Shown one piece after another: positions 1 to 9,878 of a stretch of DNA of 64,000 nucleotides. The number at the start of each line of letters is the position of its first letter. Position 1 is the first letter of the stretch. This DNA comes from Erythrobacter sp. KY5 (GTDB taxonomy: Bacteria > Pseudomonadota > Alphaproteobacteria > Sphingomonadales > Sphingomonadaceae): contig NZ_CP021912.1 in the NCBI RefSeq assembly GCF_003264115.1, positions 2,029,001-2,093,000 on the forward strand. Direction: 5' to 3'. Under the pieces are notes generated by a model. That model did not search any database. It was not told the DNA's origin and worked only from the letters and a program-made list of their open reading frames with translations. Both the position numbers and the translations under genes were made by a program.

Positions 1-441
1 GATACGCTTGGCGATAGCGATTTCGCCCTCGCGGCTGAGCAGCTCTACCGCGCCCATTTCGCGCAGATACATGCGCACCGGGTCATCGGTGCGTTCACCG
101 GTGCCGGTCTTTTTCGCGGCAGGCTTGGCAGCGGCCTTGGTGTCTTTCTTCTTTTCGGCTTCGCCTTCGACCGACATTTCCTCGACTTCGGCTTCCTGCT
201 CGGCCTCGGCCTCGGCTTCCTCGTCGTTCTCGACGATCTGAACGCCCATTTCGGAAAGCGCTGTCTGGATGTCTTCGATCTGGTCGGGGCTCATCTCGCC
301 CGATGGCAAGGCGGCGTTGAGCTCATCATATGTGATGTACCCCTTTTTCTTTGCCTTGCTCATAAGCTTCTTAACGGAAGCTTCGTTGAGATCGATCAGC
401 GGTGCGTCGTCTTTGTCGGCGGCTTTAGCAGTCGAGGCCAT
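1..441 (-). CDS. rpoD: RNA polymerase primary sigma factor RpoD, N-terminal part (cut by window edge)
   Basis: This is the N-terminal 147 codons of the housekeeping sigma-70 factor, which directs RNA polymerase to most promoters. The frame is open from the ATG at 441 to the window edge. Residues 1-60 form the sigma region 1.1-like segment (LIDLNEASVKKLISKAKKKG). A very acidic Glu/Ala-rich linker follows, then a Lys/Ala-rich stretch. The region 1.2 start (DDPVRMYLREMG, then GEIAIAKRI) lies at the very end. Regions 2-4 are outside the window. It lies 72 bp downstream of dnaG on the same strand, the usual dnaG-rpoD order of the macromolecular synthesis operon. Confidence 0.95.
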   Translation of the reverse strand, partial: MASTAKAADKDDAPLIDLNEASVKKLMSKAKKKGYITYDELNAALPSGEMSPDQIEDIQTALSEMGVQIVENDEEAEAEAEQEAEVEEMSVEGEAEKKKDTKAAAKPAAKKTGTGERTDDPVRMYLREMGAVELLSREGEIAIAKRI

Positions 442-513
442 ACAAATCTGTCAATCCATTATCCGGCAACCTCGTTTGAGTGAGGCCGCGTAAGGTTTAA
501 TCCCACGCCAGCG

Positions 514-2367
514 TCAGTCGCTGGCCCAATCCTGTTCAGCCGGACTACCGGCCTTTTTGCGCCCGAAGGCTTTCAGACGCTCTTCAACTGTCGTGAGCTG
601 TTCTCGCAAGCGCGCCTGTTCAGCAAAGGAACCCTCAGGATCCTCATCAAACCGGGCTATCGTCGCCGCCATAGCGGCTTCGAGCGCCGGCTTTTGCGCC
701 AAGAGCGACACAGCTTCGGCCAATTCCTCGCGCGCTTCACCGGGTGGTGTGCCTTCTCTGAGGAAGGCGAAACGTTGGTCTTCCGGTGGGGCAGGATAGC
801 CTTGCCGGTCAGATATGGCGCTTGGTGCCTGCGAATCAAGCGTTTCTGACAATTCAATCAACGATTCGATTGCAGGTGCGGCTTCTGGGTCAAGCCTGGC
901 CAAACGGGTTAGCGCTTCGGAATGGCGCTCGATCTCTTCCGGGAAGCGGACCAGTCCGGCAATTACAGCGGACTGCAGACTTGCTCGCTGACCGCCTCCC
1001 ATAGCGCGTTGCAACGTGGACCTGGCTTCTGGGGAAAGGCCCTTTTGTGTGGCTTTGAAGCTCTGCCAGGTGCCTTTCTGTTGTCGCTGGCGGGGTTCGC
1101 GCGGGGGAAACGCAAATGCTGAAAATCGGTCGAGCAATTCGCGGCGATACAGTGCCTGGATGTCTCGATCCTCGATCGTATCGACATGCGCCATCAAGCG
1201 CGCCTTTAGACCAGCTTTCGATTCCGGACTGCTGAGCGGCTGAGCGTGGCGTTCCGCATCCCAGAGGAAATCGAGCAGGCTGGCAGGCTGCGCGAGCAGC
1301 TTTTCCATCGCTCCTCCGCCCTTTTCCTTGATAAGGTCATCAGGATCGAGACCGCTTGGCAAAGTGACAATGCCGAGCGAGCGCATGGGCGCGAGCATTG
1401 GCAGAGCCCGGCTGATAGCGCGCATCGCGGCCTTCTGTCCCGCTGCATCGCCATCGAAGCAAAGCACCGGAACCTCGACCATTCGCCACAGCATCTCGAG
1501 CTGCATCTCGGTGAGCGCGGTGCCCATCGGGGCGACCGCGTCCTCGAACCCGGCCTGGGCCAGCGCGACGACGTCCATATAGCCTTCGACGACTATGACC
1601 CGTCCCGATTGGCGCGAAGCGGGCGCGGCGCGGTGAATGTTGTAGAGGTTGCGCCCCTTGTCGAAGAGCGGCGTGTCGGGCGAGTTCAGGTATTTCGCCA
1701 CGCCCTCGCGCTTACCGAGGATACGCCCGCCAAACGCAATCACCCTACCGCGAGCGTCTTGGATCGGCAGCATGACGCGGCCGCGAAAGCGGTCGTAGGT
1801 CGTGCCGTCATCGGTGCGGATGCGCATGCCGGTTTCGACGAGCATCTGGTCTTCGAAACGGGGAAGGGCATTGGGGAGAGCTTGCTTGCTCTCTGGCGCG
1901 TAACCAAAGCCGAATTCGCGCAGCGTTTCCGGTTTAAGCCCACGCTTCTTGAGATAGTCGAGCGCCTCTCGCCCGACTTCCTCACGCAAGTTTTGAACGA
2001 ACCATTCCTGCGCTTCGGTGGTGACGTCCACCAGTTCGGCCCGCTTTTCCGCGCGTTTCGCTGCGACAGGGTCAGGCGCGGGGACTTCCATGCCTGCTTC
2101 GGACGCCAGTTCCTTGCAAGCATCGATGAAGGACAGCCCGCGCTGTTCAGTCATCCAGCTGATGACGTCGCCATGCGCGCCGCAGCCGAAGCAATGATAG
2201 AAGCTCTTCTGATCGTTGACGTAGAAGCTCGGCGATTTCTCGTCATGAAAGGGGCAGCACGCCTTCCACTCACGACCCGCGCGGGTGAGCTTGGTCGTGC
2301 GCATGATCACGCTCGACAGCGTAATGCGCGCGCGCAGCTCGTCTTTCCATTGCGGGGTGATTGCCAT
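514..2367 (-). CDS. dnaG: DNA primase DnaG
   Basis: DnaG makes RNA primers for chromosome replication, working with the replicative helicase. The 617-residue product has the CHC2 zinc finger at the N terminus (Cys38, His41, Cys59, Cys62), the RNA-polymerase-like domain motif RFRGRVMLPIQDARG at 192-206, and the Toprim domain with VVEGYMDV (Glu260) and DGD at 304-306. The C-terminal helicase-binding part is divergent, as usual. Length is normal for the family (about 580-660). It lies between a lipoprotein gene upstream and rpoD downstream, all on the minus strand with gaps of 47 and 72 bp. Confidence 0.97.
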   Translation of the reverse strand: MAITPQWKDELRARITLSSVIMRTTKLTRAGREWKACCPFHDEKSPSFYVNDQKSFYHCFGCGAHGDVISWMTEQRGLSFIDACKELASEAGMEVPAPDPVAAKRAEKRAELVDVTTEAQEWFVQNLREEVGREALDYLKKRGLKPETLREFGFGYAPESKQALPNALPRFEDQMLVETGMRIRTDDGTTYDRFRGRVMLPIQDARGRVIAFGGRILGKREGVAKYLNSPDTPLFDKGRNLYNIHRAAPASRQSGRVIVVEGYMDVVALAQAGFEDAVAPMGTALTEMQLEMLWRMVEVPVLCFDGDAAGQKAAMRAISRALPMLAPMRSLGIVTLPSGLDPDDLIKEKGGGAMEKLLAQPASLLDFLWDAERHAQPLSSPESKAGLKARLMAHVDTIEDRDIQALYRRELLDRFSAFAFPPREPRQRQQKGTWQSFKATQKGLSPEARSTLQRAMGGGQRASLQSAVIAGLVRFPEEIERHSEALTRLARLDPEAAPAIESLIELSETLDSQAPSAISDRQGYPAPPEDQRFAFLREGTPPGEAREELAEAVSLLAQKPALEAAMAATIARFDEDPEGSFAEQARLREQLTTVEERLKAFGRKKAGSPAEQDWASD

Positions 2368-2414
2368 TGTTGGACTGTGCGCCCAGCGCGAGCATCATTC
2401 AAGAAGCAGGCGCC

Positions 2415-3176
2415 TCAGCTTTGTGGAGCAGCCTGTGCATTGATAGCCGCGCATGCATTAGTGGCTCCGGGATCGACGCCGGGATAGGGACCGTTGCCGG
2501 TACCGCTAACCCCATTTGCGCGGATTTCGTAGTGCGGGGCTGGGCCAGCCGGTGGAAGGGTCAATTGCCAGTAGAAGGTAAGCGGCTCAGCGTCTTCCCA
2601 TTGGTTTCCGCCGTCGCCCGCATTCACTGTCCAGATGAGCGCGCCCGTGTCGTCGCATGTGATGACGACCTGAACGCTATCACCCGCGGCTGCGACCGCA
2701 CCGGCCTTCGAGAAGCCCGCATTGCCGGTGAAACCGAGAGCGGGCGCGATCATCTTGAAGGCGGTCGCCATCTCGACGTCGATATCGTCAGGTCCGTCGC
2801 CTGCGCCCGTGGCCGGGTCCATGTCTTCGCCCGGATAGACCGTGTGGACATAGGTGTAGACCGTGCCTTCGGGTGCACTGGCCGGATCGCATTGTTCCAT
2901 TCCAGCTGGGCAGGCGACATAGGATGTGATGTCGGCAAGGATGCCAGCTTCATTCGAAAGCGAGGTCTTCACCTCCGGTCCCTGCGGTCCGACGATCTTC
3001 GCGCCCAGCTCGAGTTCGCCGAAGTCGCCCGGATCGATAGCATCGGGCAACGCTGCCGCTTCACCGTCGGTGGTAGCGACTTCGCGCTCGGCGGTGTCCC
3101 CGTTCTCACCACCGCAGGCAGCGAGGACGAGCAAGGATGCCCCGACAAGGGCAGTAGCGAAACGGCGGGTGGACAT
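2415..3176 (-). CDS. Putative lipoprotein of unknown function
   Basis: The 253-residue product starts with a lipoprotein signal peptide: Arg4-Arg5, a hydrophobic core and the lipobox LVLAAC with Cys21 as the expected lipidated residue. The mature part opens with an acidic linker and is rich in Asp, Ala and Gly, with several proline-containing loops. I do not recognise a named domain. It sits between yqeY (10 bp upstream) and dnaG (47 bp downstream), so it is probably co-transcribed with them, although its predicted site is the envelope. This insertion into the yqeY-dnaG-rpoD order looks lineage-specific. Confidence 0.85.
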   Translation of the reverse strand: MSTRRFATALVGASLLVLAACGGENGDTAEREVATTDGEAAALPDAIDPGDFGELELGAKIVGPQGPEVKTSLSNEAGILADITSYVACPAGMEQCDPASAPEGTVYTYVHTVYPGEDMDPATGAGDGPDDIDVEMATAFKMIAPALGFTGNAGFSKAGAVAAAGDSVQVVITCDDTGALIWTVNAGDGGNQWEDAEPLTFYWQLTLPPAGPAPHYEIRANGVSGTGNGPYPGVDPGATNACAAINAQAAPQS

Positions 3177-3185
3177 TTGAGGCTC

Positions 3186-3635
3186 CTAGAAGCTGTTTTT
3201 GACGAGAGCACTCGCGGTGCTCATGTCCATTTTACTTCCGTGGCGAGCCTTTAGTTCCGCCATGACGCGGCCCATATCCTTAATGGAATCGGCGCCAATG
3301 CTTGCCTTGACCTCGGCGATAGCGGACCTGGTTTCTTCCTCGCTCATCATCTGAGGCAGAAACTCCTCGATTATCTCGAGTTCGGCGCGTTCGTTCTCGG
3401 CCAATTCTTCACGACCACCGTCAACATACATGGTTATCGATTCGCGCCGTTGCTTCGCCATTTTTTGCAGAACGCTGGTGACGAGTTCGTCGTCCGGGAT
3501 GTTCTTGCCGCTGGTGCGCTCTTCGATGTCGCGATCCTTGATCTTGGCGCTGATCTGGCGAAGCGTCGCGGTGCGCTCCTTTTCCTTCGCCTTCATGGCG
3601 GTGATGGTGGCGGCCTTGATGTCGTCCCGGATCAT
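3186..3635 (-). CDS. GatB/YqeY domain protein
   Basis: This 149-residue protein is a stand-alone GatB/YqeY domain, the tRNA-binding tail domain found on the amidotransferase subunit GatB. Family features are visible: an N-terminal helix (MIRDDIKAATITAMKAKEK), DDELVTSVLQKMAKQRRESI, and the C-terminal block DMGRVMAELKARHGSKMDM. Family length is about 150. YqeY-type genes commonly precede dnaG in alphaproteobacteria, and this one lies divergent from carA. Its precise role is unknown. A link to tRNA is inferred only from the domain. Confidence 0.92.
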   Translation of the reverse strand: MIRDDIKAATITAMKAKEKERTATLRQISAKIKDRDIEERTSGKNIPDDELVTSVLQKMAKQRRESITMYVDGGREELAENERAELEIIEEFLPQMMSEEETRSAIAEVKASIGADSIKDMGRVMAELKARHGSKMDMSTASALVKNSF

Positions 3636-3683
3636 GGCAAATGGTCTTTCTTGTGGATGGTTTGTCGGTGTCGGCGCAATAGC

Positions 3684-3710
3684 TCAACTATCCCCCGCGA
3701 GATAGGTTGA
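3684..3710. other. Short hairpin between yqeY and carA
   Basis: TCAACTATC at 3684-3692 pairs with GATAGGTTGA at 3701-3710 apart from one bulged G, around a C-rich loop. It lies in the 148-bp divergent region between yqeY (start 3635) and carA (start 3784). It could be part of either leader. No T-tract follows on either strand, so it is not a convincing terminator. Confidence 0.3.
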
Positions 3711-3783
3711 CGCAGGGGATGCGCAAGCCTAGCGGATGAGACTTAGCGACATTGCTGGAAACACCTTCAACGGAGAGCCCCGA

Positions 3784-4962
3784 ATGGCTTCTGCTCCCTC
3801 TCGTCCTGCGCAGCCAAAAGGTGCGACGGGTTGTCTTGTTCTGGCTGACGGAACGGTCGTCTGGGGCAAGGGCTTTGGCGCTGTCGGTGATGCGGTGGGC
3901 GAGGTTTGTTTCAACACCGCGATGACCGGCTACCAGGAGGTGATGACCGATCCCTCTTACGACAGCCAGATCGTCACCTTCACTTTCCCGCATATCGGCA
4001 ATGTCGGCGCGAACGAGGAAGATGTGGAGAGCCGAGGGCTTGGTGCGTTGGGCTGCATCGTTCGCGAGGAAGTGACCCCGCATTCCAGTTTCCGCGCGCG
4101 CGACGAATTCGTTCAGTGGATGGCGGGCCACGGCAAGATCGGACTGTCGGGCGTCGACACCCGTGCGCTTACCCGTCGTATTCGCTTGAATGGCGCTCCA
4201 AACGCGGTGATTGCGCATTCGCCGTCGGGTGAGTTCGACATCGACGCTTTGCTGGCCAAGGCGCAGGACTGGAGCGGGCTTGAGGGGCTTGACCTCGTCC
4301 CCAACGTCTCACGCGAGGCGGCAGAGGACTGGAAGGGGGGTCACTGGCAACTCGGCTTTGGCTATGTCGAGGGCACGTCGGATCGACCGCATGTGGTGGC
4401 GATCGATTACGGCGCGAAGAACAACATCTTCCGCAACCTTGTGAAGGCGGGGGCAAAGGTGACAGTCGTGCCCGCTCGCACCAGCTTCGACGATATCATG
4501 GCCTTGAAGCCCGATGGCGTGTTCCTCTCCAACGGTCCCGGCGACCCGGCGGCGACCGGCCAGTATGCGGTGCCCGTTATCAAGGCGCTGCTTGATGCGG
4601 ACATGCCGATCTTCGGCATCTGCCTCGGCCACCAGATGCTCGCACTGGCGGCGGGCGCGAAGACAACCAAAATGCACCAGGGCCACCGCGGCGCGAACCA
4701 TCCGGTGCAGCGAGTGGGCGAGGGCTGGGGTGAGACGTCGGGCCTCGTCGAGATCACGAGCATGAACCACGGCTTCGCGGTCGATGCGGACACCTTGCCC
4801 GACACGCTCGAACAGACGCATGTAAGCCTATTCGACGGCTCGAATTGCGGGATCGCAGTGAAGGGCAAGAATGCATTCGGCGTGCAGTATCACCCGGAAG
4901 CGTCGCCGGGGCCGCAGGATAGTTTTTACCTCTTCGAGAAGTTCGTCGGGGGGCTGGGGTAG
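3784..4962 (+). CDS. carA: Carbamoyl-phosphate synthase small subunit CarA
   Basis: CarA is the glutaminase subunit that releases ammonia from glutamine and channels it to CarB, feeding arginine and pyrimidine synthesis. The N-terminal CPSase small-chain domain covers about residues 12-150. The class I glutamine amidotransferase domain follows, with nucleophile Cys280 in FGICLGHQM and the His/Glu pair in YHPEASPGP. The ATG at 3784 is preferred over the in-frame ATG at 3736 because GGAGAG precedes it at the right distance and the 16 extra residues are not family-like. It gives 392 residues. carA is separated from carB by three small genes instead of being adjacent. Confidence 0.96.
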   Translation: MASAPSRPAQPKGATGCLVLADGTVVWGKGFGAVGDAVGEVCFNTAMTGYQEVMTDPSYDSQIVTFTFPHIGNVGANEEDVESRGLGALGCIVREEVTPHSSFRARDEFVQWMAGHGKIGLSGVDTRALTRRIRLNGAPNAVIAHSPSGEFDIDALLAKAQDWSGLEGLDLVPNVSREAAEDWKGGHWQLGFGYVEGTSDRPHVVAIDYGAKNNIFRNLVKAGAKVTVVPARTSFDDIMALKPDGVFLSNGPGDPAATGQYAVPVIKALLDADMPIFGICLGHQMLALAAGAKTTKMHQGHRGANHPVQRVGEGWGETSGLVEITSMNHGFAVDADTLPDTLEQTHVSLFDGSNCGIAVKGKNAFGVQYHPEASPGPQDSFYLFEKFVGGLG

Positions 4963-4965
4963 AGA

Positions 4966-5394
4966 GTGAGCAATTGGCTCAAAATTTTTGGCGGCCTCGG
5001 CTGTGTGGTCCTCATCGTGGGCCTGATTTTGATTACTCCCGGTTTGTTTCTGGGGGCGTTGCTGATCGCAAATGCCGAGACAACTGTTTATGAACGCACA
5101 AAGTCCCCTGACGGAGGTCGCGAGGCCAGAGTCCAGTTTACTGACGCTGGCGCCATTAGCAGGTTCGAACGCTTTGTCTTCGTTAAGAGCAATTGGGTTC
5201 CAAGTGACTCGGCCTGGTTTAGTTGCAGGGCGTTTTGGGCTCACGGAGAACCGGAGATTGACCTTGAATGGCGGGATAACTCGACATTGCTGATCAAACA
5301 CCATGCCGAGCCGAGGAACATCGCGGATGTCGCACCAACCTGTGGTTCGGTAAAAATCGTCACAATGGCCGTTGAGCCTTTCGAAGACCTATGA
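4966..5394 (+). CDS. Small membrane-anchored protein of unknown function
   Basis: The 142-residue product starts at a GTG three bases after the carA stop. Residues about 8-35 form one hydrophobic segment, followed by an extracytoplasmic-looking domain with KSPDGGREARVQF and two cysteines (Cys87, Cys126) that could form a disulfide. The SPDG-type start of the domain recalls small secreted proteins of the DUF5412 kind, but the match is weak and made by eye. The stop overlaps the next start by 4 bases, so translation is probably coupled through the carA-carB operon. Confidence 0.75.
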   Translation: MSNWLKIFGGLGCVVLIVGLILITPGLFLGALLIANAETTVYERTKSPDGGREARVQFTDAGAISRFERFVFVKSNWVPSDSAWFSCRAFWAHGEPEIDLEWRDNSTLLIKHHAEPRNIADVAPTCGSVKIVTMAVEPFEDL

Positions 5395-6020
5395 CGGCAT
5401 ACAAGCGCAAATTTCAACGGACTGCGATAGGCTTCGCGCTAATGGCTGCGCCGCTTCCTTTGTCGCATCTGATCGCCCAAAATCCGGCGATGACGCCGCC
5501 GCCGTCCTCCGAATGGCCCGGCGCTGAGATCGTCGATGGCGTGGCGTTCCAAGGCGATGGCGGCATCACGATCGAAGCGGGCAAGAGCGGTCTGCCTGTG
5601 CTCGCATTCTGGCGGCCAATCCTGTTTCGGGAGGACACCAGCAAGCCGGTCGCAGGCCGCATGGATTGCCGGATCGTCGCCGCGGACGGGTTCTTCAGCG
5701 AAGCAGACTTCGACCCAGATGCGCGCCACGCGACAGTCGCCGACACACGCTCGCAGCAGGGCTACCGAGATCAGGACCGATTGCGCGATTACTCCGACAC
5801 GATGCGCCAGCTCGACGTGGTCGGACGCCGCCCGCGTGAGCGTGAGCATTACGTGCTCAGCTACATCCTTGTGCGCGATGGCCAGCGGCTGATCGACATT
5901 CGCCGCAATTGCACCTTCATTTACGGCAACTCGATCGCGACGATCGACCCACTGCCTTACGTCTATCGCTACACCAAGATCACCTACGCATTCGAACCGA
6001 ACATGGGAGAAGAAGGATGA
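5391..6020 (+). CDS. Secreted protein of unknown function
   Basis: The 209-residue product has a basic N terminus (MTAYKRKFQR) and a hydrophobic stretch to about residue 29 ending near LSHLIAQ, consistent with a signal peptide. The mature domain contains a paired-cysteine pattern (Cys in MDCRIVAADG and in RRNCTFIYG) and mixed beta-type sequence. No family is recognised. Its ATG overlaps the previous stop (ATGA), and its own stop overlaps the next start, so it is the middle of three coupled envelope genes between carA and carB. Confidence 0.75.
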   Translation: MTAYKRKFQRTAIGFALMAAPLPLSHLIAQNPAMTPPPSSEWPGAEIVDGVAFQGDGGITIEAGKSGLPVLAFWRPILFREDTSKPVAGRMDCRIVAADGFFSEADFDPDARHATVADTRSQQGYRDQDRLRDYSDTMRQLDVVGRRPREREHYVLSYILVRDGQRLIDIRRNCTFIYGNSIATIDPLPYVYRYTKITYAFEPNMGEEG

Positions 6021-6544
6021 TGAGGGTCGCCGCTACTCTCCTGTCGCTTGCCAGCCTTTCGGCTTGCGACTTGTTCAACGATGAGGACCCGCGAGTGGGT
6101 GTCGAGGAAATCGATGCCTGCATCGAGCGGGTGCGCTCAACATATCATGAGGGTGTCCTCGACTTGCTGGACAGTGATGAACAGCGCCGTCCGACCTATA
6201 CGTTCGATATTACCAAGATGGGCTTCGACGACATCAAGGATTTGACCGTTCCTGATCAGGGCGATGAGAAGGGTTCGGTCCAGGTTTCAGGGTTCGAAGC
6301 TCCGGGTTATGTAAAACGAAGATTCCTGGAAATGAATGTCGATGGAAAGGGCGCCTTTTTCCTGGGCGCCGACCCAGCCTATTACCGGGTTCAGGGCGAG
6401 CCAATCGCCCTGAAGGACGTTTTCTCCGAGGGCTGCAAACAGCAGCTCTCTGGAATGCGTTTCCTAAGCTTTACTTTCGCGCCAGTTCCCGCATCCGGCG
6501 ATGTTACAGACGACAGCAGCACACCAGAAGAGAACAAGAGCTGA
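6017..6544 (+). CDS. Putative lipoprotein of unknown function
   Basis: The 175-residue product begins [20 protein letters not shown], a short lipoprotein signal with Cys18 as the likely lipidation site. The rest is acidic and contains [16 protein letters not shown] and two further cysteines, Cys36 (IDACIERV) and Cys144 (EGCKQQL). The ATG at 6017 (or 6020) overlaps the previous stop and follows a good AGAAGGA site. Its stop shares one base with the carB start (TGATG). No family is recognised. Position suggests co-expression with carbamoyl-phosphate synthase, but a functional link is not shown. Confidence 0.75.
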   Translation: MMRVAATLLSLASLSACDLFNDEDPRVGVEEIDACIERVRSTYHEGVLDLLDSDEQRRPTYTFDITKMGFDDIKDLTVPDQGDEKGSVQVSGFEAPGYVKRRFLEMNVDGKGAFFLGADPAYYRVQGEPIALKDVFSEGCKQQLSGMRFLSFTFAPVPASGDVTDDSSTPEENKS

Positions 6545-9500
6545 TGCCCAAACGTACCGACATTTCCTCCATCCTCGTCATTGGCGCTGGTCCGATTATC
6601 ATCGGTCAGGCGTGCGAATTTGACTATTCGGGCACGCAGGCGATCAAGGCGCTGAAAGAGGAGGGCTACCGGGTGGTCCTGGTGAACTCCAATCCGGCGA
6701 CGATCATGACCGACCCGGAATTCGCCGATGCGACCTATGTCGAGCCGATCACGCCGGAAATCGTTGCCAAGATCATCGCCAAGGAAAAGCCCGACGCACT
6801 TCTGCCGACAATGGGAGGGCAGACCGCGCTGAATTGCGCATTGAAGCTCGATGAAATGGGTGTGCTGGCGGAGCACGGGGTCGAGATGATCGGTGCAAAG
6901 GCTGACGCCATCGACAAGGCCGAAAACCGCCAGCGGTTCCGCGAGGCGATGGACAAGATCGGCCTCGAAAGCGCGCGCAGCGGTGTGGCGAATACGGTCG
7001 AGCAAGCGCGCGAGGTGCTAGAGCGCACGGGTCTCCCATCTATCATCCGTCCCAGCTTTACCCTTGGCGGTACAGGTGGCGGGATCGCCTACAACAAGGA
7101 AGAATTCGATCGGATCGTTCGCGAGGGCCTCGATGCGTCACCCACAACCGAAGTTCTGATCGAGGAGTCGCTTCTTGGTTGGAAAGAGTACGAGATGGAG
7201 GTCGTACGCGACCGGGCCGACAATGCCATCATCATCTGCTCTATCGAGAATGTCGACCCGATGGGGGTGCACACGGGCGATTCCATCACGGTGGCGCCGG
7301 CGCTGACGCTGACGGACAAGGAATACCAGATCATGCGCACCGCCTCGATTGAGGTCTTGCGCGAAATCGGCGTGGAAACAGGCGGTTCGAACGTACAGTT
7401 CGCGGTCAATCCAAAGGATGGTCGCCTCATCGTGATCGAGATGAACCCGCGCGTCTCACGCTCATCAGCGCTCGCATCCAAGGCAACCGGCTTTCCCATC
7501 GCGCGCGTCGCGGCGAAACTGGCGGTCGGCTACACGCTCGATGAGATTACCAACGAAATCACGGGCGCAACCCCAGCGAGCTTCGAGCCGACGATAGATT
7601 ATGTGGTCACCAAGATCCCTCGCTTTGCTTTCGAGAAGTTCAAGGGCGCCGAACCGCTGCTTGCCACTGCTATGAAGTCAGTTGGCGAAGTAATGGCAAT
7701 CGGTCGCAACTTTCAGGAAAGTGTTCAGAAGGCCTTGCGCGGGCTTGAGACGGACCTGGATGGGTTCAACCGCGTGACGGAACTCGAAGGGGTTCATCGC
7801 GACGTGATCAACGCCGCCATCTCACGCCGAACGCCCGATCGGTTGCTGAAAGTAGCGCAAGCCATGCGCGAAGGTCTGAGCGTTGAGGACATCCATAATG
7901 TGACCGGTTACGATCCTTGGTTCCTGCGCCAGATCGAAGGCATCGTTGCAGCAGAGCGCGAGGTACAGGCCGACGGTTTGCCCCGCGACGCGGCTTCGCT
8001 TCGAAGACTGAAAGCCATGGGCTTTTCGGATAAACGACTTGCAACCCTTGCGGTGCGTTCCGTGGGCGTGGCGGGCGGCATGGGCGAAACGCAGGCGAAA
8101 CGTTCGGGCTTGCTGCACGACGCGCTCCAGGCGATGGCGGGTGCCACCAGCGAGGAGGAGGTTCGAAAGCTGCGCCACAAGCTTGGCGTCACGCCCGTGT
8201 TCAAGCGGATCGACAGCTGCGCTGCCGAGTTCGAGGCGATCACGCCCTATATGTACTCGACATATGAAGCTCCCAGCTTTGGCGAACCAGAGGACGAGGC
8301 GATGCCTTCCGACCGGCGCAAGATCGTCATACTTGGCGGTGGCCCGAACCGGATCGGACAGGGGATTGAGTTCGACTATTGCTGCGTCCACGCCTGTTTC
8401 GCACTGGCCGAACAGGGCTTTGAGACGATCATGGTCAACTGCAACCCAGAGACAGTCTCTACCGACTACGACACCTCCGACCGTCTGTATTTCGAGCCGC
8501 TGACCGGTGAAGATGTGCTGGAAATCCTGCGCGTCGAACAACAGGCTGGCGAACTGGTTGGAGTGATCGTGCAGTTTGGCGGCCAGACACCGCTAAAACT
8601 TGCGCAGGCGCTCGAAGATGCGGGCATCCCCATTCTTGGCACCAGCCCCGATGCGATTGACCATGCCGAAGACCGCGAACGCTTCGCCAGGCTGGTAAAC
8701 AAGTTGAAGCTCAAGCAACCCGACAACGGCATTGCGTACACCCGCGACGAAGCGGCGGCGGTGGCGGCTCGGATCGGGTATCCGGTTCTGTTGCGCCCCT
8801 CCTTCGTGCTGGGTGGGCGCGCTATGGAAATCGTGGATTCCGAAGCGCAGCTTGATGACTACATCAACACGGCTGTGACGGTCTCTGGAGAGAGCCCGGT
8901 CCTGGTCGATCAGTATCTGCGCGACGCGATCGAATGCGACGTTGACGCGCTATGCGATGGCCAAGAGGTACGCATTGCGGGAGTGATGCAGCATATCGAA
9001 GAGGCCGGGGTCCATTCCGGCGACAGCGCGTGCACCTTGCCGCCCTATTCGCTTCCTGCCGAAATCATCGAGGAAATGGAGCGCCAGGCAGAGGCCCTCG
9101 CACATGCACTTGGCGTCAGGGGATTGATGAATGTGCAGTTCGCCGTGAAGGATGGCGAAGTCTACCTGATCGAGGTCAACCCGCGCGCCAGTCGCACAGT
9201 GCCTTTCGTCGCCAAGGCCATCGGCCAACCGGTGGCGAAGATTGCTGCCCGCGTCATGGCCGGCGAGATGCTGGCTGATTTCGAACCCTTCAAGCGCGAT
9301 CTCGATTACATGGCGATCAAGGAGGCAGTGTTCCCCTTCAGCCGCTTCCCGGGAGCAGACCCCGTCCTGTCGCCAGAGATGAAGTCCACTGGTGAAGTCA
9401 TGGGCATCGACAGAACGTTTGAGGCCGCATTCTTCAAGTCACAGATCGGTGCGGGGATGGTGCCTCCTTCGGAGGGGACCGTCTTTGTTTCGGTCAAGAA

Positions 9501-9867
9501 TTCGGACAAAGCGGCGATCGTGCCGGCAGTTAGACAATTGATTGAGCACGGCTTTCACATCATCGCGACATCGGGGACGCAGAAGTATCTTTCCGAGCAA
9601 GGGCTTTCGGTCGAACGCGTCAACAAGGTTGCCGAAGGCCAACCGCACATCGTTGACAAAATCATCGACGGTGAAGTGTCGCTGATTTTCAACACTACGG
9701 AAGGCTGGCAGTCGCTGCTCGACTCCAAATCAATCCGCGCGACGGCTCTTGAGAAGAAGGTTCCGTACTATACAACTGCGGCTGCATCCAAGGCGGCAGC
9801 AGCGGCAATCTCGGCTATAAAACCTTCGCAACTTGAAGTCCGTTCATTGCAAGACTATTATAGCTGA
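6544..9867 (+). CDS. carB: Carbamoyl-phosphate synthase large subunit CarB
   Basis: CarB makes carbamoyl phosphate from ammonia, bicarbonate and two ATP for pyrimidine and arginine synthesis. The 1107-residue protein has two homologous halves. The N-terminal half starts with [21 protein letters not shown] and carries the carboxyphosphate ATP-grasp domain. The second half restarts near residue 595 with [19 protein letters not shown] and carries the carbamoyl-phosphate ATP-grasp domain. The last 160 residues or so form the allosteric MGS-like domain ([16 protein letters not shown]). Length is normal. Start and stop codons overlap with the preceding lipoprotein gene. Confidence 0.98.
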   Translation: MPKRTDISSILVIGAGPIIIGQACEFDYSGTQAIKALKEEGYRVVLVNSNPATIMTDPEFADATYVEPITPEIVAKIIAKEKPDALLPTMGGQTALNCALKLDEMGVLAEHGVEMIGAKADAIDKAENRQRFREAMDKIGLESARSGVANTVEQAREVLERTGLPSIIRPSFTLGGTGGGIAYNKEEFDRIVREGLDASPTTEVLIEESLLGWKEYEMEVVRDRADNAIIICSIENVDPMGVHTGDSITVAPALTLTDKEYQIMRTASIEVLREIGVETGGSNVQFAVNPKDGRLIVIEMNPRVSRSSALASKATGFPIARVAAKLAVGYTLDEITNEITGATPASFEPTIDYVVTKIPRFAFEKFKGAEPLLATAMKSVGEVMAIGRNFQESVQKALRGLETDLDGFNRVTELEGVHRDVINAAISRRTPDRLLKVAQAMREGLSVEDIHNVTGYDPWFLRQIEGIVAAEREVQADGLPRDAASLRRLKAMGFSDKRLATLAVRSVGVAGGMGETQAKRSGLLHDALQAMAGATSEEEVRKLRHKLGVTPVFKRIDSCAAEFEAITPYMYSTYEAPSFGEPEDEAMPSDRRKIVILGGGPNRIGQGIEFDYCCVHACFALAEQGFETIMVNCNPETVSTDYDTSDRLYFEPLTGEDVLEILRVEQQAGELVGVIVQFGGQTPLKLAQALEDAGIPILGTSPDAIDHAEDRERFARLVNKLKLKQPDNGIAYTRDEAAAVAARIGYPVLLRPSFVLGGRAMEIVDSEAQLDDYINTAVTVSGESPVLVDQYLRDAIECDVDALCDGQEVRIAGVMQHIEEAGVHSGDSACTLPPYSLPAEIIEEMERQAEALAHALGVRGLMNVQFAVKDGEVYLIEVNPRASRTVPFVAKAIGQPVAKIAARVMAGEMLADFEPFKRDLDYMAIKEAVFPFSRFPGADPVLSPEMKSTGEVMGIDRTFEAAFFKSQIGAGMVPPSEGTVFVSVKNSDKAAIVPAVRQLIEHGFHIIATSGTQKYLSEQGLSVERVNKVAEGQPHIVDKIIDGEVSLIFNTTEGWQSLLDSKSIRATALEKKVPYYTTAAASKAAAAAISAIKPSQLEVRSLQDYYS

Positions 9868-9878
9868 GCATTCACGCC

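Noticed and set aside
1246..2487. 413-codon open frame on the plus strand opposite dnaG
   Set aside because: It is fully antisense to a complete dnaG with all primase motifs; the frame is open only because of GC-rich codon structure, and its translation has no protein-like domain.
2361..3254. 297-codon plus-strand frame opposite the lipoprotein gene
   Set aside because: The opposite strand encodes a lipoprotein with a clear signal and lipobox and matches the operon order; this frame lacks a ribosome site and family features.
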